Positions 1-8,362 of a stretch of DNA of 25,212 bases are shown piece after piece; within the stretch, counting starts at the first letter, position 1; each line of letters opens with the position of its first letter. The DNA is from a virus. The stretch lies in IMG/VR virus record IMGVR_UViG_3300017756_000100, positions 1-25,212 of that record. One strand, 5' to 3'. Under the pieces are notes generated by a model. It searched no databases and was not told where the DNA came from. It was given only the letters and a program-made list of their open reading frames with translations. A program made the position numbers and the translations under genes.

Positions 1-2
1 AA

Positions 3-38
3 TCTAAAAATTCCGCAGCTCATTTAAAAATACAATGA
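3..38 (+). CDS. C-terminal tail of an upstream gene (partial)
   Basis: The third frame is open from the window edge and ends in TGA at 36-38, reading SKNSAAHLKIQ. The TGA overlaps the ATG of the next gene as ATGA, the coupled-gene arrangement common in this window. The Ser-Ala pair is written TCC GCA, which matches the codon-pair habit of the neighbouring genes and favours this frame over the one ending in TAA at 25-27. Only eleven codons are visible, so no function can be assigned. Confidence 0.4.
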   Translation, partial: SKNSAAHLKIQ

Positions 39-1945
39 TATCATTCGCAGAACATATAAAAGAAATAGACGAGGGTGTAAACGACCCCGCAATATTCAAA
101 GCAATATTCCTTGCGGGTGGGCCAGGGTCTGGTAAAAGTTTTATTGTCGGGAAAACTGGACTTACTTCTTTAGGTTTTAAAGTTGTAAATCCTGATACTG
201 CATTTGAAAAGGCACTAGAAAAAGCAGGTCTTGAAATGAACCCTGATAATATCTTTTCAGTAAAAGGACAAGACATACGAGGTAAAGCAAAAAAACTAAC
301 GGACAAACAACAAGCATTGTATATTAAGGGTAGACTCGGATTAGTAATTGACGGTACTGGAAAAGACTCAGAAAAGATACTTAAACAAAAAAAATTGTTA
401 GAAGGACTTGGATATAGTACCGCAATGATACTTGTAAACACCGATAAAGAAACTGCACTCAAAAGAAATGACGCAAGACCTAGAAGACTAGACCCAGATG
501 CAGTAGGAGATATGTGGGACGAAGTTCAGAGAAACTTAGGTGAATATCAAAAGAAATTTAAAACTAGATTAATTATAGTTGACAACTCAGACGGAAAAGA
601 CTATAATAAAGAAACATTACGTGCATATAGATTAATGAGTAAATTTGCAAAAGCAGAACCAATGAACCCAATTGCAAAGAAATGGATTGCAACCCAGAAG
701 GAAGAAGTGGTTGTCAAAAGTAGTATGGGTAAAACCTTTACTAATTTTATTACAGAACAAAAAAATACTCACATGACTCATATAGAAGATAAGGTACTAT
801 ATGGTGGTGTAAAAGGTACAAGAGAAGCCATCAATGCACTACGTGATATAAGAGATATGCTTGCGGGTAAATCATCAAGTAAGATATCTACTAAGTGGGA
901 CGGTGCTCCCGCAATCTTTTGTGGTGAAGACCCAAGAGACAATGAGTTCTTTGTTGCAAAGAAAGGAGTCTTTAATAAAAGTCCAAAGGTCTATAAAACA
1001 GATGCAGAGATAGAAGCAGATACAACTGGAGACCTTGCAGACAAACTAAAACTTGCATTGAAACATTTAAAACCACTTGGTATAAAACAAGTAATACAAG
1101 GAGACTTCTTGTTTACAAAACAAGACTTAAGTAAAGAAAAGATAGACGATAAACAATATCTTACTTTCCACCCTAATACTATTGTCTATGCGGTAGAGTT
1201 AGGTACAGAAGCTGCAAAACAAATTAACAGTTCTAAAATAGGTATTGTCTGGCACACTACTTATACGGGTAAAAGTTTTGAAGATATGAAAGCATCTTTT
1301 GGAGTGGATAATCCACCAAAATCTAAAAATGTCTGGGGACAAGATGCAATGTTGACTAACGCAAGTGAAGCAACTATGAATGAAAAAGAAACTGCAGAAG
1401 TGACTAAGAACCTATCTACTGCGGGTTTTCTATTTAATAAAGTTGCGGGAGATACTTTAAGAGAACTAGAGAAGAACCAAAAACTTGCACAGACCATAGA
1501 ACAGTTTAACAATACTTATGTAAGAAAAGGGGAAATGCACGGAAACAGTAAAACCCATACCGATAGATTAATTAAATTTATTCAAAAGAAGTATCAAAAA
1601 AGAATTGATACAAGAAAAACCGAAAAGGGTAAAGGTCGTCAACAAGATAAACTAGATGCACTTCTTGATTTCTTTTCACCACAGAATAAAAAATCTTTAG
1701 AGAATATGTTTGAACTACAGAAACAATTAGTCTTTGCAAAACTCAAACTTATAAATAGATTAAACAGTATTAGTAATATTGACGCATTCGTTAAAACCAA
1801 AAAAGGTTATAAGACTACGGGTGCAGAAGGTTATGTCGCAATTGATAAGTTAGGTAATGGTGCAGTTAAGTTGGTTGATAGATTAGAATTTTCTTACAAC
1901 AACTTCTCACCTGATATATTAAAGGGTTGGGATAAACCCAAATAA
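35..1945 (+). CDS. Fused P-loop (zeta-toxin/polynucleotide-kinase-like) kinase and ligase-like nucleotidyltransferase
   Basis: 636 residues in two parts. Residues about 20-215 form a P-loop kinase: Walker A GGPGSGKS at 28-35, a Walker B-like LVIDGTG at 103-109 and an arginine-rich lid-like stretch near 144-151. Residues about 245-636 carry covalent nucleotidyltransferase signatures: motif I KWDG at 287-290 (K287 the presumed AMP-accepting lysine), a possible motif IV EGYV at 598-601 and motif V-like VKLVDR at 611-616. From memory, marine T4-like phages encode both parts as separate proteins (a zeta-toxin-like kinase and a DUF6267-type protein). Both N-termini of those ancestors seem kept here: MISFAEHIKE at residue 1 and GKTFTNFITE at 232-241, each resembling the T4 capsid-targeting sequence. 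A 5'-end kinase joined to a strand-sealing enzyme suggests nucleic-acid end repair, but the substrate is inference. There is no clear ribosome-binding site; the start overlaps the upstream stop as ATGA. Confidence 0.7.
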   Translation: MISFAEHIKEIDEGVNDPAIFKAIFLAGGPGSGKSFIVGKTGLTSLGFKVVNPDTAFEKALEKAGLEMNPDNIFSVKGQDIRGKAKKLTDKQQALYIKGRLGLVIDGTGKDSEKILKQKKLLEGLGYSTAMILVNTDKETALKRNDARPRRLDPDAVGDMWDEVQRNLGEYQKKFKTRLIIVDNSDGKDYNKETLRAYRLMSKFAKAEPMNPIAKKWIATQKEEVVVKSSMGKTFTNFITEQKNTHMTHIEDKVLYGGVKGTREAINALRDIRDMLAGKSSSKISTKWDGAPAIFCGEDPRDNEFFVAKKGVFNKSPKVYKTDAEIEADTTGDLADKLKLALKHLKPLGIKQVIQGDFLFTKQDLSKEKIDDKQYLTFHPNTIVYAVELGTEAAKQINSSKIGIVWHTTYTGKSFEDMKASFGVDNPPKSKNVWGQDAMLTNASEATMNEKETAEVTKNLSTAGFLFNKVAGDTLRELEKNQKLAQTIEQFNNTYVRKGEMHGNSKTHTDRLIKFIQKKYQKRIDTRKTEKGKGRQQDKLDALLDFFSPQNKKSLENMFELQKQLVFAKLKLINRLNSISNIDAFVKTKKGYKTTGAEGYVAIDKLGNGAVKLVDRLEFSYNNFSPDILKGWDKPK

Positions 1946-2350
1946 ATGGGAAAGATGAAATCATTCAAAGAATTTAATCAAGATACAGATACCACTCCGC
2001 AGTACACTGCAGAGGCGTTGAATATGCAACAACGTCTTGCAAGGTCTCGTCTAATGAAAAGACTTCAAGCAAAAATTAAGATAGGTAAAAGAAAGGCTGC
2101 AAAGAAAATTGTTAGTGATGAAAATGTTCTTATGACTAGGGCTAAAAAACAAGTAAGAAACAATATGTTAAAGAAATGGTTGAAAGGTAAACCTATTGCA
2201 ATGTTAGGATACAAAGAAAAAGAAAAGTATGAAATAAAATTAGGTAAAATGAAAAAAAGAATAGGTCAACTTGCGAAGAAACTTTTACCGCAAATAAGAA
2301 AAAATGAAAAGAATAAGTTGAAACAAATAATGCCAGATACTTCGGAATGA
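1946..2350 (+). CDS. Small, very basic helical phage protein
   Basis: 134 residues, extremely rich in Lys and Arg, with no Cys and little hydrophobic content. It looks helical and likely binds nucleic acid or an acidic partner. The middle (QQRLARSRLMKR followed by KIKIGKRKAAKK) resembles a recurring module of T4-like marine phage proteins of unknown function. ATG at 1946 directly follows the previous stop. A second ATG at 1955 would give an N-terminus MKSFKEF with GGGA just upstream, closer to the capsid-targeting-like starts of the neighbours, so the true start may be 1955. It is likely cotranscribed with the kinase-ligase gene. Packaging with DNA in the head is a hypothesis from the N-terminus and charge; function unknown. 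Confidence 0.7.
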   Translation: MGKMKSFKEFNQDTDTTPQYTAEALNMQQRLARSRLMKRLQAKIKIGKRKAAKKIVSDENVLMTRAKKQVRNNMLKKWLKGKPIAMLGYKEKEKYEIKLGKMKKRIGQLAKKLLPQIRKNEKNKLKQIMPDTSE

Positions 2351-2351
2351 T

Positions 2352-3878
2352 ATGCAAATTAGTAAGTTTTCACAATACCTTATAGAGTCTGAAAAAGAAG
2401 TTTATTTTACCTTTGGTAGAATGAACCCACCGACTGTTGGTCATGGTAAAGTATTAGATACTATCTCAAAAAAGTCTGGTAAGAATGATTACAAAATATT
2501 CTTATCACAAGTATCTAATGACAAGAAAGACCCACTTTCATATTCAGATAAAATAAAACACATTCGTAAGATGTTTCCAAAACATGGTCGTAATGTGATT
2601 ATTAATAAAAATATAAGGACTGCTTTTGATGCGGTTTCAGAATTGTATGACCAAGGCTACCGTAAAGTAAATATGGTTGTTGGTTCTGATAGAGTCACAG
2701 AGTTTGATACTATACTACAAAAGTATAATGGTGTCAAGGGTAGACATGGATTTTATAATTTTGAAAGTATTAACGTAATATCTGCGGGGGAGAGAGACCC
2801 AGACGCAGAAGGTGTGACTGGAATGTCTGCATCTAAACAAAGAGAGAATGCAAAAGAAAATGATTATTCTGCATTCGCACAAGGAGTACCAAGTAAAATG
2901 TCAGATAAAGATACTCGTAAACTATTCAATGATGTCCGTAAAGGTTTGGGTCTTGAAGAAGAAACTCAATTCAAAAGACACGTTGATTTAGGTAAACTAA
3001 ATGAAATGAGAGAAAACTATGTTAAAGGTAATCTATATGAAATCGGGGATACTGTTGTTATTAAATCAACAGAAGAAGTCGGTATCGTATCAGTACTAGG
3101 TTCTAACTATGTTGTTGTTGAAACAAACGGTAAGAAAGTACGTAAATGGTTGCAAGACATTGAGTTGTCTGAGAATACCGCACAAGCAAAAGAAGATTTT
3201 ATCAGACTTACAAAAAGAGCATTCGACAACATGTCAAAAGACTTTAAAAAAGCTGGAGACCTTGATACTTCCAAACTTGCAACTATGGCCGCAAGAATGG
3301 CAGAGAAAGGTGCAGAAATATTTCAGACATGGTTTGACGCTAGAGATAAATTAGATAAAATGTTATTAGCAGGTGAGATTGGATTTTATACAAAACAAAA
3401 AGATAAAACTATTGAAAAGATGTTGAACTATAAGTTCGATGAAGCAACTTTATCTCCCGCACAACTTAACAAAAGAGACGAGATTAAAAAGGCAATTGAT
3501 AGAGATGAACCTAACATGGATAAGTCTAAGAAGATTGCAATCGCAACCGCAACTGCAAAAAGAGTTGCAGACTCTATTGTACATAACATAGATGCATTAT
3601 TAGAAAGGGAAATGAAAAAAGAGAAGGAAGCACCGAAAGAAGTCCCGCAAGATAAAGATGCAGATGAAGTAAAGGGAACACAACCTAAAAAGTATTATTC
3701 GGGAGTTGCAAAGAAAAGTAAAATTGCACGTGCAAAACATTTTAACAGAGGTGCAAAGAAGGACGATGATGACCCTAGTGCATATAAAGATGCGCCTGGA
3801 GATAAAAAGGCCAGAAAAGAACCTATGAAAAAGAGTAAACATACAATTGCATTCAAAAAAATGTTTGGAGACGATTAA
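2352..3878 (+). CDS. NMNAT/cytidylyltransferase-fold nucleotidyltransferase with added C-terminal modules
   Basis: 508 residues. Residues 17-200 have the HIGH-superfamily nucleotidyltransferase fold: FGRMNPPTVGH at 21-31 (T/HxGH motif), GSDR in the middle and GMSASKQR at 157-164, the counterpart of the ISSTxxR motif. The family moves an NMP from NTP to a phosphate-bearing substrate, as in NAD synthesis; the substrate here is unknown. Residues about 227-275 look like a small KOW/SH3-type beta barrel (IGDTVVIK, GIVSVLGSNYVVVE). A helical region follows, then TLSPAQLNKRDEIKKAI and a lysine-rich tail (QPKKYYSGVAKKSKIARAKH, APGD), modules that recur in marine T4-like phages. The N-terminus MQISKFSQYLIESE resembles a capsid-targeting sequence, with L-I-E as a possible prohead-protease site. 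One base separates it from the previous stop. Confidence 0.75.
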   Translation: MQISKFSQYLIESEKEVYFTFGRMNPPTVGHGKVLDTISKKSGKNDYKIFLSQVSNDKKDPLSYSDKIKHIRKMFPKHGRNVIINKNIRTAFDAVSELYDQGYRKVNMVVGSDRVTEFDTILQKYNGVKGRHGFYNFESINVISAGERDPDAEGVTGMSASKQRENAKENDYSAFAQGVPSKMSDKDTRKLFNDVRKGLGLEEETQFKRHVDLGKLNEMRENYVKGNLYEIGDTVVIKSTEEVGIVSVLGSNYVVVETNGKKVRKWLQDIELSENTAQAKEDFIRLTKRAFDNMSKDFKKAGDLDTSKLATMAARMAEKGAEIFQTWFDARDKLDKMLLAGEIGFYTKQKDKTIEKMLNYKFDEATLSPAQLNKRDEIKKAIDRDEPNMDKSKKIAIATATAKRVADSIVHNIDALLEREMKKEKEAPKEVPQDKDADEVKGTQPKKYYSGVAKKSKIARAKHFNRGAKKDDDDPSAYKDAPGDKKARKEPMKKSKHTIAFKKMFGDD

Positions 3879-3881
3879 AAG

Positions 3882-3889
3882 TATAAATA
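3882..3889 (+). promoter_or_regulatory. T4-type late promoter octamer TATAAATA
   Basis: An exact TATAAATA, the T4 late-promoter -10 octamer recognised by the gp55 sigma factor. It lies in the 16-base gap after the nucleotidyltransferase gene. Five bases (GAAGT) separate it from the ATG at 3895. In T4 the octamer spans about -13 to -6, so the start site would fall on the A of this ATG and the mRNA would be leaderless. Confidence 0.7.
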
Positions 3890-3894
3890 GAAGT

Positions 3895-4125
3895 ATGATT
3901 TCATTTAAACAGTACAATGAAGAGTCTAAAGGTCTTGCGGATAAAGCTAAGAAATCTGGTATCTCAGTAGGAACATTAAAAAAAGTTTATAACAGAGGTA
4001 TGGCCGCATGGAAAACTGGTCACAGACCAGGCACTACTCCACAACAATGGGGACATGCAAGAGTCAATGCATTTATTGTTAAAAAGAAAAAAGGAACATT
4101 AAATCACGATAAAGATTTAGCATAA
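3895..4125 (+). CDS. Small conserved marine-phage module protein
   Basis: 76 residues. ATG at 3895 is chosen over upstream in-frame starts because it follows the late promoter and gives MISFKQYNEE, the same type of N-terminus as its neighbours. The body (KSGISVGTLKKVYNRGMAAW, then TGHRPGTTPQQWGHARVNAF) is a recognisable module found alone or within larger proteins of T4-like marine phages; function unknown. The tail is lysine-rich (KKKKG). It probably forms a late transcript with the next genes; its stop overlaps the Shine-Dalgarno sequence of the gene at 4135. Confidence 0.75.
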   Translation: MISFKQYNEESKGLADKAKKSGISVGTLKKVYNRGMAAWKTGHRPGTTPQQWGHARVNAFIVKKKKGTLNHDKDLA

Positions 4126-4134
4126 GGAGTAAGT

Positions 4135-4407
4135 ATGTCGAATGTCACTAATTCATTAAAACTATTAGGTAGTGAAGCCGCAATGGGGACTTCTACTACT
4201 AATGGTAGTAATTTTGGAGAACATAGATTAGTTAGAGTGTTTAACGCTGGAACTACAGTAAGACTTGTCACACTAGAAACATCTGCGGGTGTCACTATAG
4301 GAACATTTTCTATTGGGGGTGGACAAGAAAAATTTATTAAAAAAAGTAAAACAGACGAAATCTTTGCAGCCAGTGCTGAGGTCAAAGGAGTCGCAGTAGG
4401 ATTTTAA
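4135..4407 (+). CDS. Small beta-rich putative virion protein
   Basis: 90 residues, rich in Ser, Thr, Gly and Val with alternating hydrophobic residues (RLVRVFNAGTTVRLVTLE, TIGTFSIGGGQ), as in small beta-sandwich decoration or fibre-associated proteins. From memory, similar short proteins are annotated as virion structural proteins in T4-like cyanophages. A strong AAGGAG at 4124-4129, five bases before ATG 4135, suggests high translation, unlike the SD-poor neighbours. No Cys, signal peptide or membrane segment. Structural role is inference. Confidence 0.65.
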   Translation: MSNVTNSLKLLGSEAAMGTSTTNGSNFGEHRLVRVFNAGTTVRLVTLETSAGVTIGTFSIGGGQEKFIKKSKTDEIFAASAEVKGVAVGF

Positions 4408-7400
4408 ATGAGATTAAAAGATTTACGAGAGAGAGTTAAAGGTGGTAAGTTAGACCCATTGTCTAAAATGGGTAAGTCTAAACTTACGGGTCAGGAAGTT
4501 GCGACATACTATCGCAACAACCCAAAAGCAAAACAAGCCGCAAGAGACCCAATGGTCAAGAAGGCGATTGAACTTGCGTTAGACTTGGGTGGTAATCAAA
4601 CTCTCGCAGTAAAAGAAATCGAAAAGGTTAAGAAGGGGTTATCTAAAAACTCCGCAGTTATGTCTGCACTTAGAACTGCAAACGAAGATATGACAAGTAC
4701 TTCTTCGGTTGCAATGCCTGAAATACCTTTAGGTAAAGTATTAAAAAGAAAAAAAGACCTTGACGAAGAAACATTAGTTGAAAAAAAAGTTAAATACCAA
4801 ACTGATTTTGGGAAAAACCGTATGGGTACGCCTGCTGATGCTTATGCCGAGTATACAAAATATGTAACAAAAAAGTTTGGTATAAAAATTATAAAAACAC
4901 CAAACCCTAAAAGTAAAAATCATTTAACATTTGAAGCACCATTAAAGAACATGAAACAATTTCAACAGTTTTTAAAAAAGAACCTTATACACAAAGCCGT
5001 TGAGTACATGCAAGCGAAAATTGCTGGAGAACCTTACAACGAACAAAATATGGCTGGGTTCAACCTTAAAAGACTGGACACTGTAAAACCTGGCGTATAC
5101 AAACATTCAAAAAATTTGGATAAAAAACATGTTGGTGATAAAAATCTTGACCCATTAATGGGAATCTTTACTGTTAATTTTGATGGCGGAACGCCTGGCA
5201 TAGAAAAAACGGATATGACTAAGGTATTTAAACTTGCTAAAAAATATAAATTAGATGTTCTAAAACCCCTTCCAGCCAAACGTAGAAGTGAAAATGAGTT
5301 TGTGTTTCAACAAATTGATGTTGGAAATGGCATGGAAAAATTTAGAAAAGACGTAATGAGAATTTCAGGTTCAAAAATTGGAATAAAAGAAGAAAAGTTA
5401 TCACCAGCTAAGGCTCAATATAAGAAATTTAATATAATGAAAACCCAACTCTATAGGTTTGTGAAGGCAAAAACTAAAGCACATAAATTTGGAATTGATG
5501 ACCTAATGTTAATGACTTCTCCTAAAGTTATTGAAGGAATGTACAAACGAAATCCTCAAGGTTTTACAAGAATGTTGGACAAGATGTACCCTAACGAAAA
5601 AGGCAAATTAGACAAAGGAGATTTTACTGTTCTGGGTGACTTTATTGATGCTAGAGGTAAAGTAATAAAAGGAAAAGGAGACACAGTAGATGAAAGTACT
5701 TCACTTAATGAAGAGACAATACTTTACCGAGTTAAAGACATTCAAAAACCTGAACTGGACAAGTTTAAATCGTCTGCAAGGTTAATGAAATTAAAAATAA
5801 ACATTAAACAAAGTCCTAGAGGTAAAGAAACTATTATAAGACTGGAAGGTGGTAAGAAACAGATAAGAGATTTTGATGCAGTAGCAAGAGGTAAATCATC
5901 TTACGGAGACCCTTCTATAGTTGAAGATGCAGTAGAAAGAGCAAAAGAAACTGCAGATTTAAAAGATAAACACACTTCTGAAAAAGAACAATTAAAAACA
6001 AAACACGAAAGAGAGAAAGAACAAGAGAAAAGTGAAATTGATGCAACTAAAGCAGAAAGTTTTCTTGCACAACTAAACTCTCTTGAAGAACAAATTGATT
6101 TGATAGAACAAAGTCTACTAATGGAAAAACAATTTAGACTTAATCCAAATAAAAAACCTTCTTTGTTTACACAATGGTATTCTAAAAAAAATCAAAAAGA
6201 TAAACGTACAAGAAACATGTCGAAGTCAATGTACTCTCCAGAAGACGTATTAGAATATCACTGGAAAGCTGGTAATCTTAAAGCGGGTAAAAACATTGTA
6301 AAAGATACTGGTGCATCTGTTCTCGCAAGGTCTCTTGGTAAAATCATGAATGATGAAAGAAAGAAATCGAGAGATAAAGGTGCGGAGTTTGGTAAAGGTG
6401 ACCCGAAAGATGAAATGGACGCACCAAAAATTAAAAAAATTATTGATACTATCGCAAAAGGTCTTATTATTAATGTCACTAGAAAAGGTAAAGATGGCGT
6501 CTCTTTTACATTTGATAAAAAACAAGGAGATTTATTTTATAATTTAGATACCTATACTCGTGATATAGTTTGGGACGTTATGCAAATGGGTTCTGACGGA
6601 ACTTTCTATCAATCAGTTTACGGTGAACCAGAAGGTAGAAAATTAGATTTAAAATTTACAGATGATGATGATACAGATAATATAAAGTTAAGAAGTCCAA
6701 AAGTAGACGTAACAGCTCAAACAGAAAGTTTTAACTTAAACGAAGAGTCTGCAACTATGAAAAAGGTTCGTGACGTAATCAAGAAGAAAGGCATGATGAA
6801 TATAGACGGTATGAAACTTGACTTGACAACTGCAAGTATGATAGCATCTGTATATGACAAAGTTAATCCAACGAACAAGAAAAGAATGGACTCACTCAAA
6901 TTACCACAACTTGTTAATCTTACAATGAAAGTTGCGGGTAAAACAAGAAAAGAGTCAACTAACTTACCTTTTTCAGAAAGAATATTAGAAAGTCTAAAAA
7001 GAGTTAATCCAGATGGCCGTAGGGGTACGGATTTTATAAAAGTACCAAAGTTAACTAGTATAGAACAAGGTAAACTGAATAAAATTAAAAAGAGATTTCC
7101 AACATTACCAGAACCAATTGTTTATGACATCATGAAAGTAACTCACAAAGGTAATAAGGTAGACTCTCGAAAATTTGTTGAAATAGGAAACGCATACGAT
7201 AAAGATTATAGAGGTAAAGGTGGTAATGCGGGTAATTTCATTAGTTTACTTAGAAAAATGGGTGTAAGAGTACCTTCTCCTGATTATGGAGAAGCAGTGT
7301 CTCCCGCACAACAAGCCGCAATCGCAATCTCTAAAAAAGAGAGAGGAGAAAAACCTAAAGATAAAACTGATGAATGTGCAGACGAGAAAGATTTTAAACC

Positions 7401-7947
7401 ACATATGATGTATGACCCTAAGACTGGTAAAGGTGTTATGGCAAACAAATATGCAGACCATGTAAGATTAGACAAAATGGGTTATACTCATGAGAAACCT
7501 AAGTCAGAAGCATTAGACGCAAAAGACAAACCATTTATCAAAGACTTGATTAGTAAGTTAAGAGGTGGTTCTAAGACTCACGCAAAACAAGCAGATGACT
7601 TAGAGAAGGCAATGAAAACTGAGAACCGTGCAAAACGTGATGCAATGAAAGACATGGGTAAACGTAAAGATAAAGATGATGACGGTTATGGTACTGCAAC
7701 AGATGACGATAGAAAGGCTGCAGATAAAAATGTTATTATGCAAATAAGAAGAGTTGCAGATTTACCGAAAGGTGGTCAGATAGAATTACCAAATGGTAAG
7801 AAGGTTAAAATGGATAGGAAGTCTGCGATTGCATTAAACAAAAAGTTTGACTCTATTAGTAAACCACAAGATAAACTAAAACTACAAAATATGATGAATG
7901 ATAAGAAAATATCTGTCGTTGCACTCAAAAGATTATTGGGTAAATAA
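4408..7947 (+). CDS. Giant modular lysine-rich phage protein of unknown function
   Basis: 1179 residues, very basic and mosaic. Residues 1-125 contain LTGQEVATYYRNNPKAKQAA and a second helical segment ending near the acidic LDEET at 123-127. Residues about 127-430 form a block with different codon habits (see findings). Residues 430-510 follow LNEET at 433-437. A charged coiled coil spans about 510-575. A mixed alpha/beta segment runs to about 770, where LNEES (777-781) begins another unit. The C-terminal third carries SPAQQAAIAISKKERG from 965, HMMYDPKTGKG from 999, a KPFIKDLISKLRGGSKTHAK unit and a KKVKM/KKISVVALKR end. These units resemble building blocks shared by T4-like marine phage proteins often annotated as hypothetical or virion-associated. 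LxEE at module boundaries suggests possible gp21-type processing. ATG abuts the previous stop. No catalytic motif recognised. Confidence 0.7.
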   Translation: MRLKDLRERVKGGKLDPLSKMGKSKLTGQEVATYYRNNPKAKQAARDPMVKKAIELALDLGGNQTLAVKEIEKVKKGLSKNSAVMSALRTANEDMTSTSSVAMPEIPLGKVLKRKKDLDEETLVEKKVKYQTDFGKNRMGTPADAYAEYTKYVTKKFGIKIIKTPNPKSKNHLTFEAPLKNMKQFQQFLKKNLIHKAVEYMQAKIAGEPYNEQNMAGFNLKRLDTVKPGVYKHSKNLDKKHVGDKNLDPLMGIFTVNFDGGTPGIEKTDMTKVFKLAKKYKLDVLKPLPAKRRSENEFVFQQIDVGNGMEKFRKDVMRISGSKIGIKEEKLSPAKAQYKKFNIMKTQLYRFVKAKTKAHKFGIDDLMLMTSPKVIEGMYKRNPQGFTRMLDKMYPNEKGKLDKGDFTVLGDFIDARGKVIKGKGDTVDESTSLNEETILYRVKDIQKPELDKFKSSARLMKLKINIKQSPRGKETIIRLEGGKKQIRDFDAVARGKSSYGDPSIVEDAVERAKETADLKDKHTSEKEQLKTKHEREKEQEKSEIDATKAESFLAQLNSLEEQIDLIEQSLLMEKQFRLNPNKKPSLFTQWYSKKNQKDKRTRNMSKSMYSPEDVLEYHWKAGNLKAGKNIVKDTGASVLARSLGKIMNDERKKSRDKGAEFGKGDPKDEMDAPKIKKIIDTIAKGLIINVTRKGKDGVSFTFDKKQGDLFYNLDTYTRDIVWDVMQMGSDGTFYQSVYGEPEGRKLDLKFTDDDDTDNIKLRSPKVDVTAQTESFNLNEESATMKKVRDVIKKKGMMNIDGMKLDLTTASMIASVYDKVNPTNKKRMDSLKLPQLVNLTMKVAGKTRKESTNLPFSERILESLKRVNPDGRRGTDFIKVPKLTSIEQGKLNKIKKRFPTLPEPIVYDIMKVTHKGNKVDSRKFVEIGNAYDKDYRGKGGNAGNFISLLRKMGVRVPSPDYGEAVSPAQQAAIAISKKERGEKPKDKTDECADEKDFKPHMMYDPKTGKGVMANKYADHVRLDKMGYTHEKPKSEALDAKDKPFIKDLISKLRGGSKTHAKQADDLEKAMKTENRAKRDAMKDMGKRKDKDDDGYGTATDDDRKAADKNVIMQIRRVADLPKGGQIELPNGKKVKMDRKSAIALNKKFDSISKPQDKLKLQNMMNDKKISVVALKRLLGK

Positions 7948-7948
7948 C

Positions 7949-8362
7949 ATGAGTTTAAGAAGGGCAATAGAAGAAGTTGCACTTAATGAAGACGGTCACA
8001 AAGATGTGTCTTCTATGAAAACTAAAGTCAAAACTGCAATGATGGCTATTCAAAAGATGAATACTGAGTTATCTAAATTACCAGATGACGGCGACTTACC
8101 TACGTGGTGGACAAACAAAGTTGCAGTCGCAGTAGATAAACTTGACGGTATGGCAGATTACTTAGATACTCAAGTAGAAAACTTAGAAGAGTCTCCACTC
8201 AATACGCAAAGTATTACTGGATTGAAAGTGATGGCCGATAGAATGGTCAAAAAATTGTCAAGTGAAGACGCTAAAAGAAGAGTTCAGTTGATGACTCAAA
8301 TAGGAAAAATACTCGGAATTAGTGTAAAAATATTACCGAATGGTAAAATAGAACTAAGATGA
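7949..8362 (+). CDS. Conserved marine-phage helical protein (LPxWW module)
   Basis: 137 residues. ATG 7949 lies one base after the previous stop and is preferred to an upstream in-frame ATG inside the preceding gene. The N-terminus MSLRRAIEEVALNEDGHKDV has IEE and LNE sites like its neighbours. The core (DGDLPTWWTNKVAVAVDKLD, then MADYL) is a module seen in T4-like marine phages with no known function. The remainder is helical and charged. It overlaps the next gene by four bases (ATGA), so the two are translationally coupled. Confidence 0.7.
   Translation: MSLRRAIEEVALNEDGHKDVSSMKTKVKTAMMAIQKMNTELSKLPDDGDLPTWWTNKVAVAVDKLDGMADYLDTQVENLEESPLNTQSITGLKVMADRMVKKLSSEDAKRRVQLMTQIGKILGISVKILPNGKIELR

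Noticed and set aside
4-462. Long open frame on the minus strand
   Set aside because: It is the complement of the kinase domain gene, has biased Ser/Phe/Pro composition typical of antisense shadows, no ribosome-binding site and no family resemblance. The same applies to the other minus-strand frames in the window.
35-700. Reading the N-terminal kinase as a zeta-toxin of a toxin-antitoxin pair
   Set aside because: The P-loop kinase resembles zeta toxins at fold level, but there is no epsilon-like antitoxin gene beside it, and it is fused to a ligase-like domain.
1750-1757. TATAAATA within the kinase-ligase gene
   Set aside because: It encodes Leu-Ile-Asn-Arg in frame, no ATG or gene start follows in register, and AT-rich codons produce this octamer by chance. 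A few near-matches in coding sequence (for example near 5245) were rejected for the same reason.
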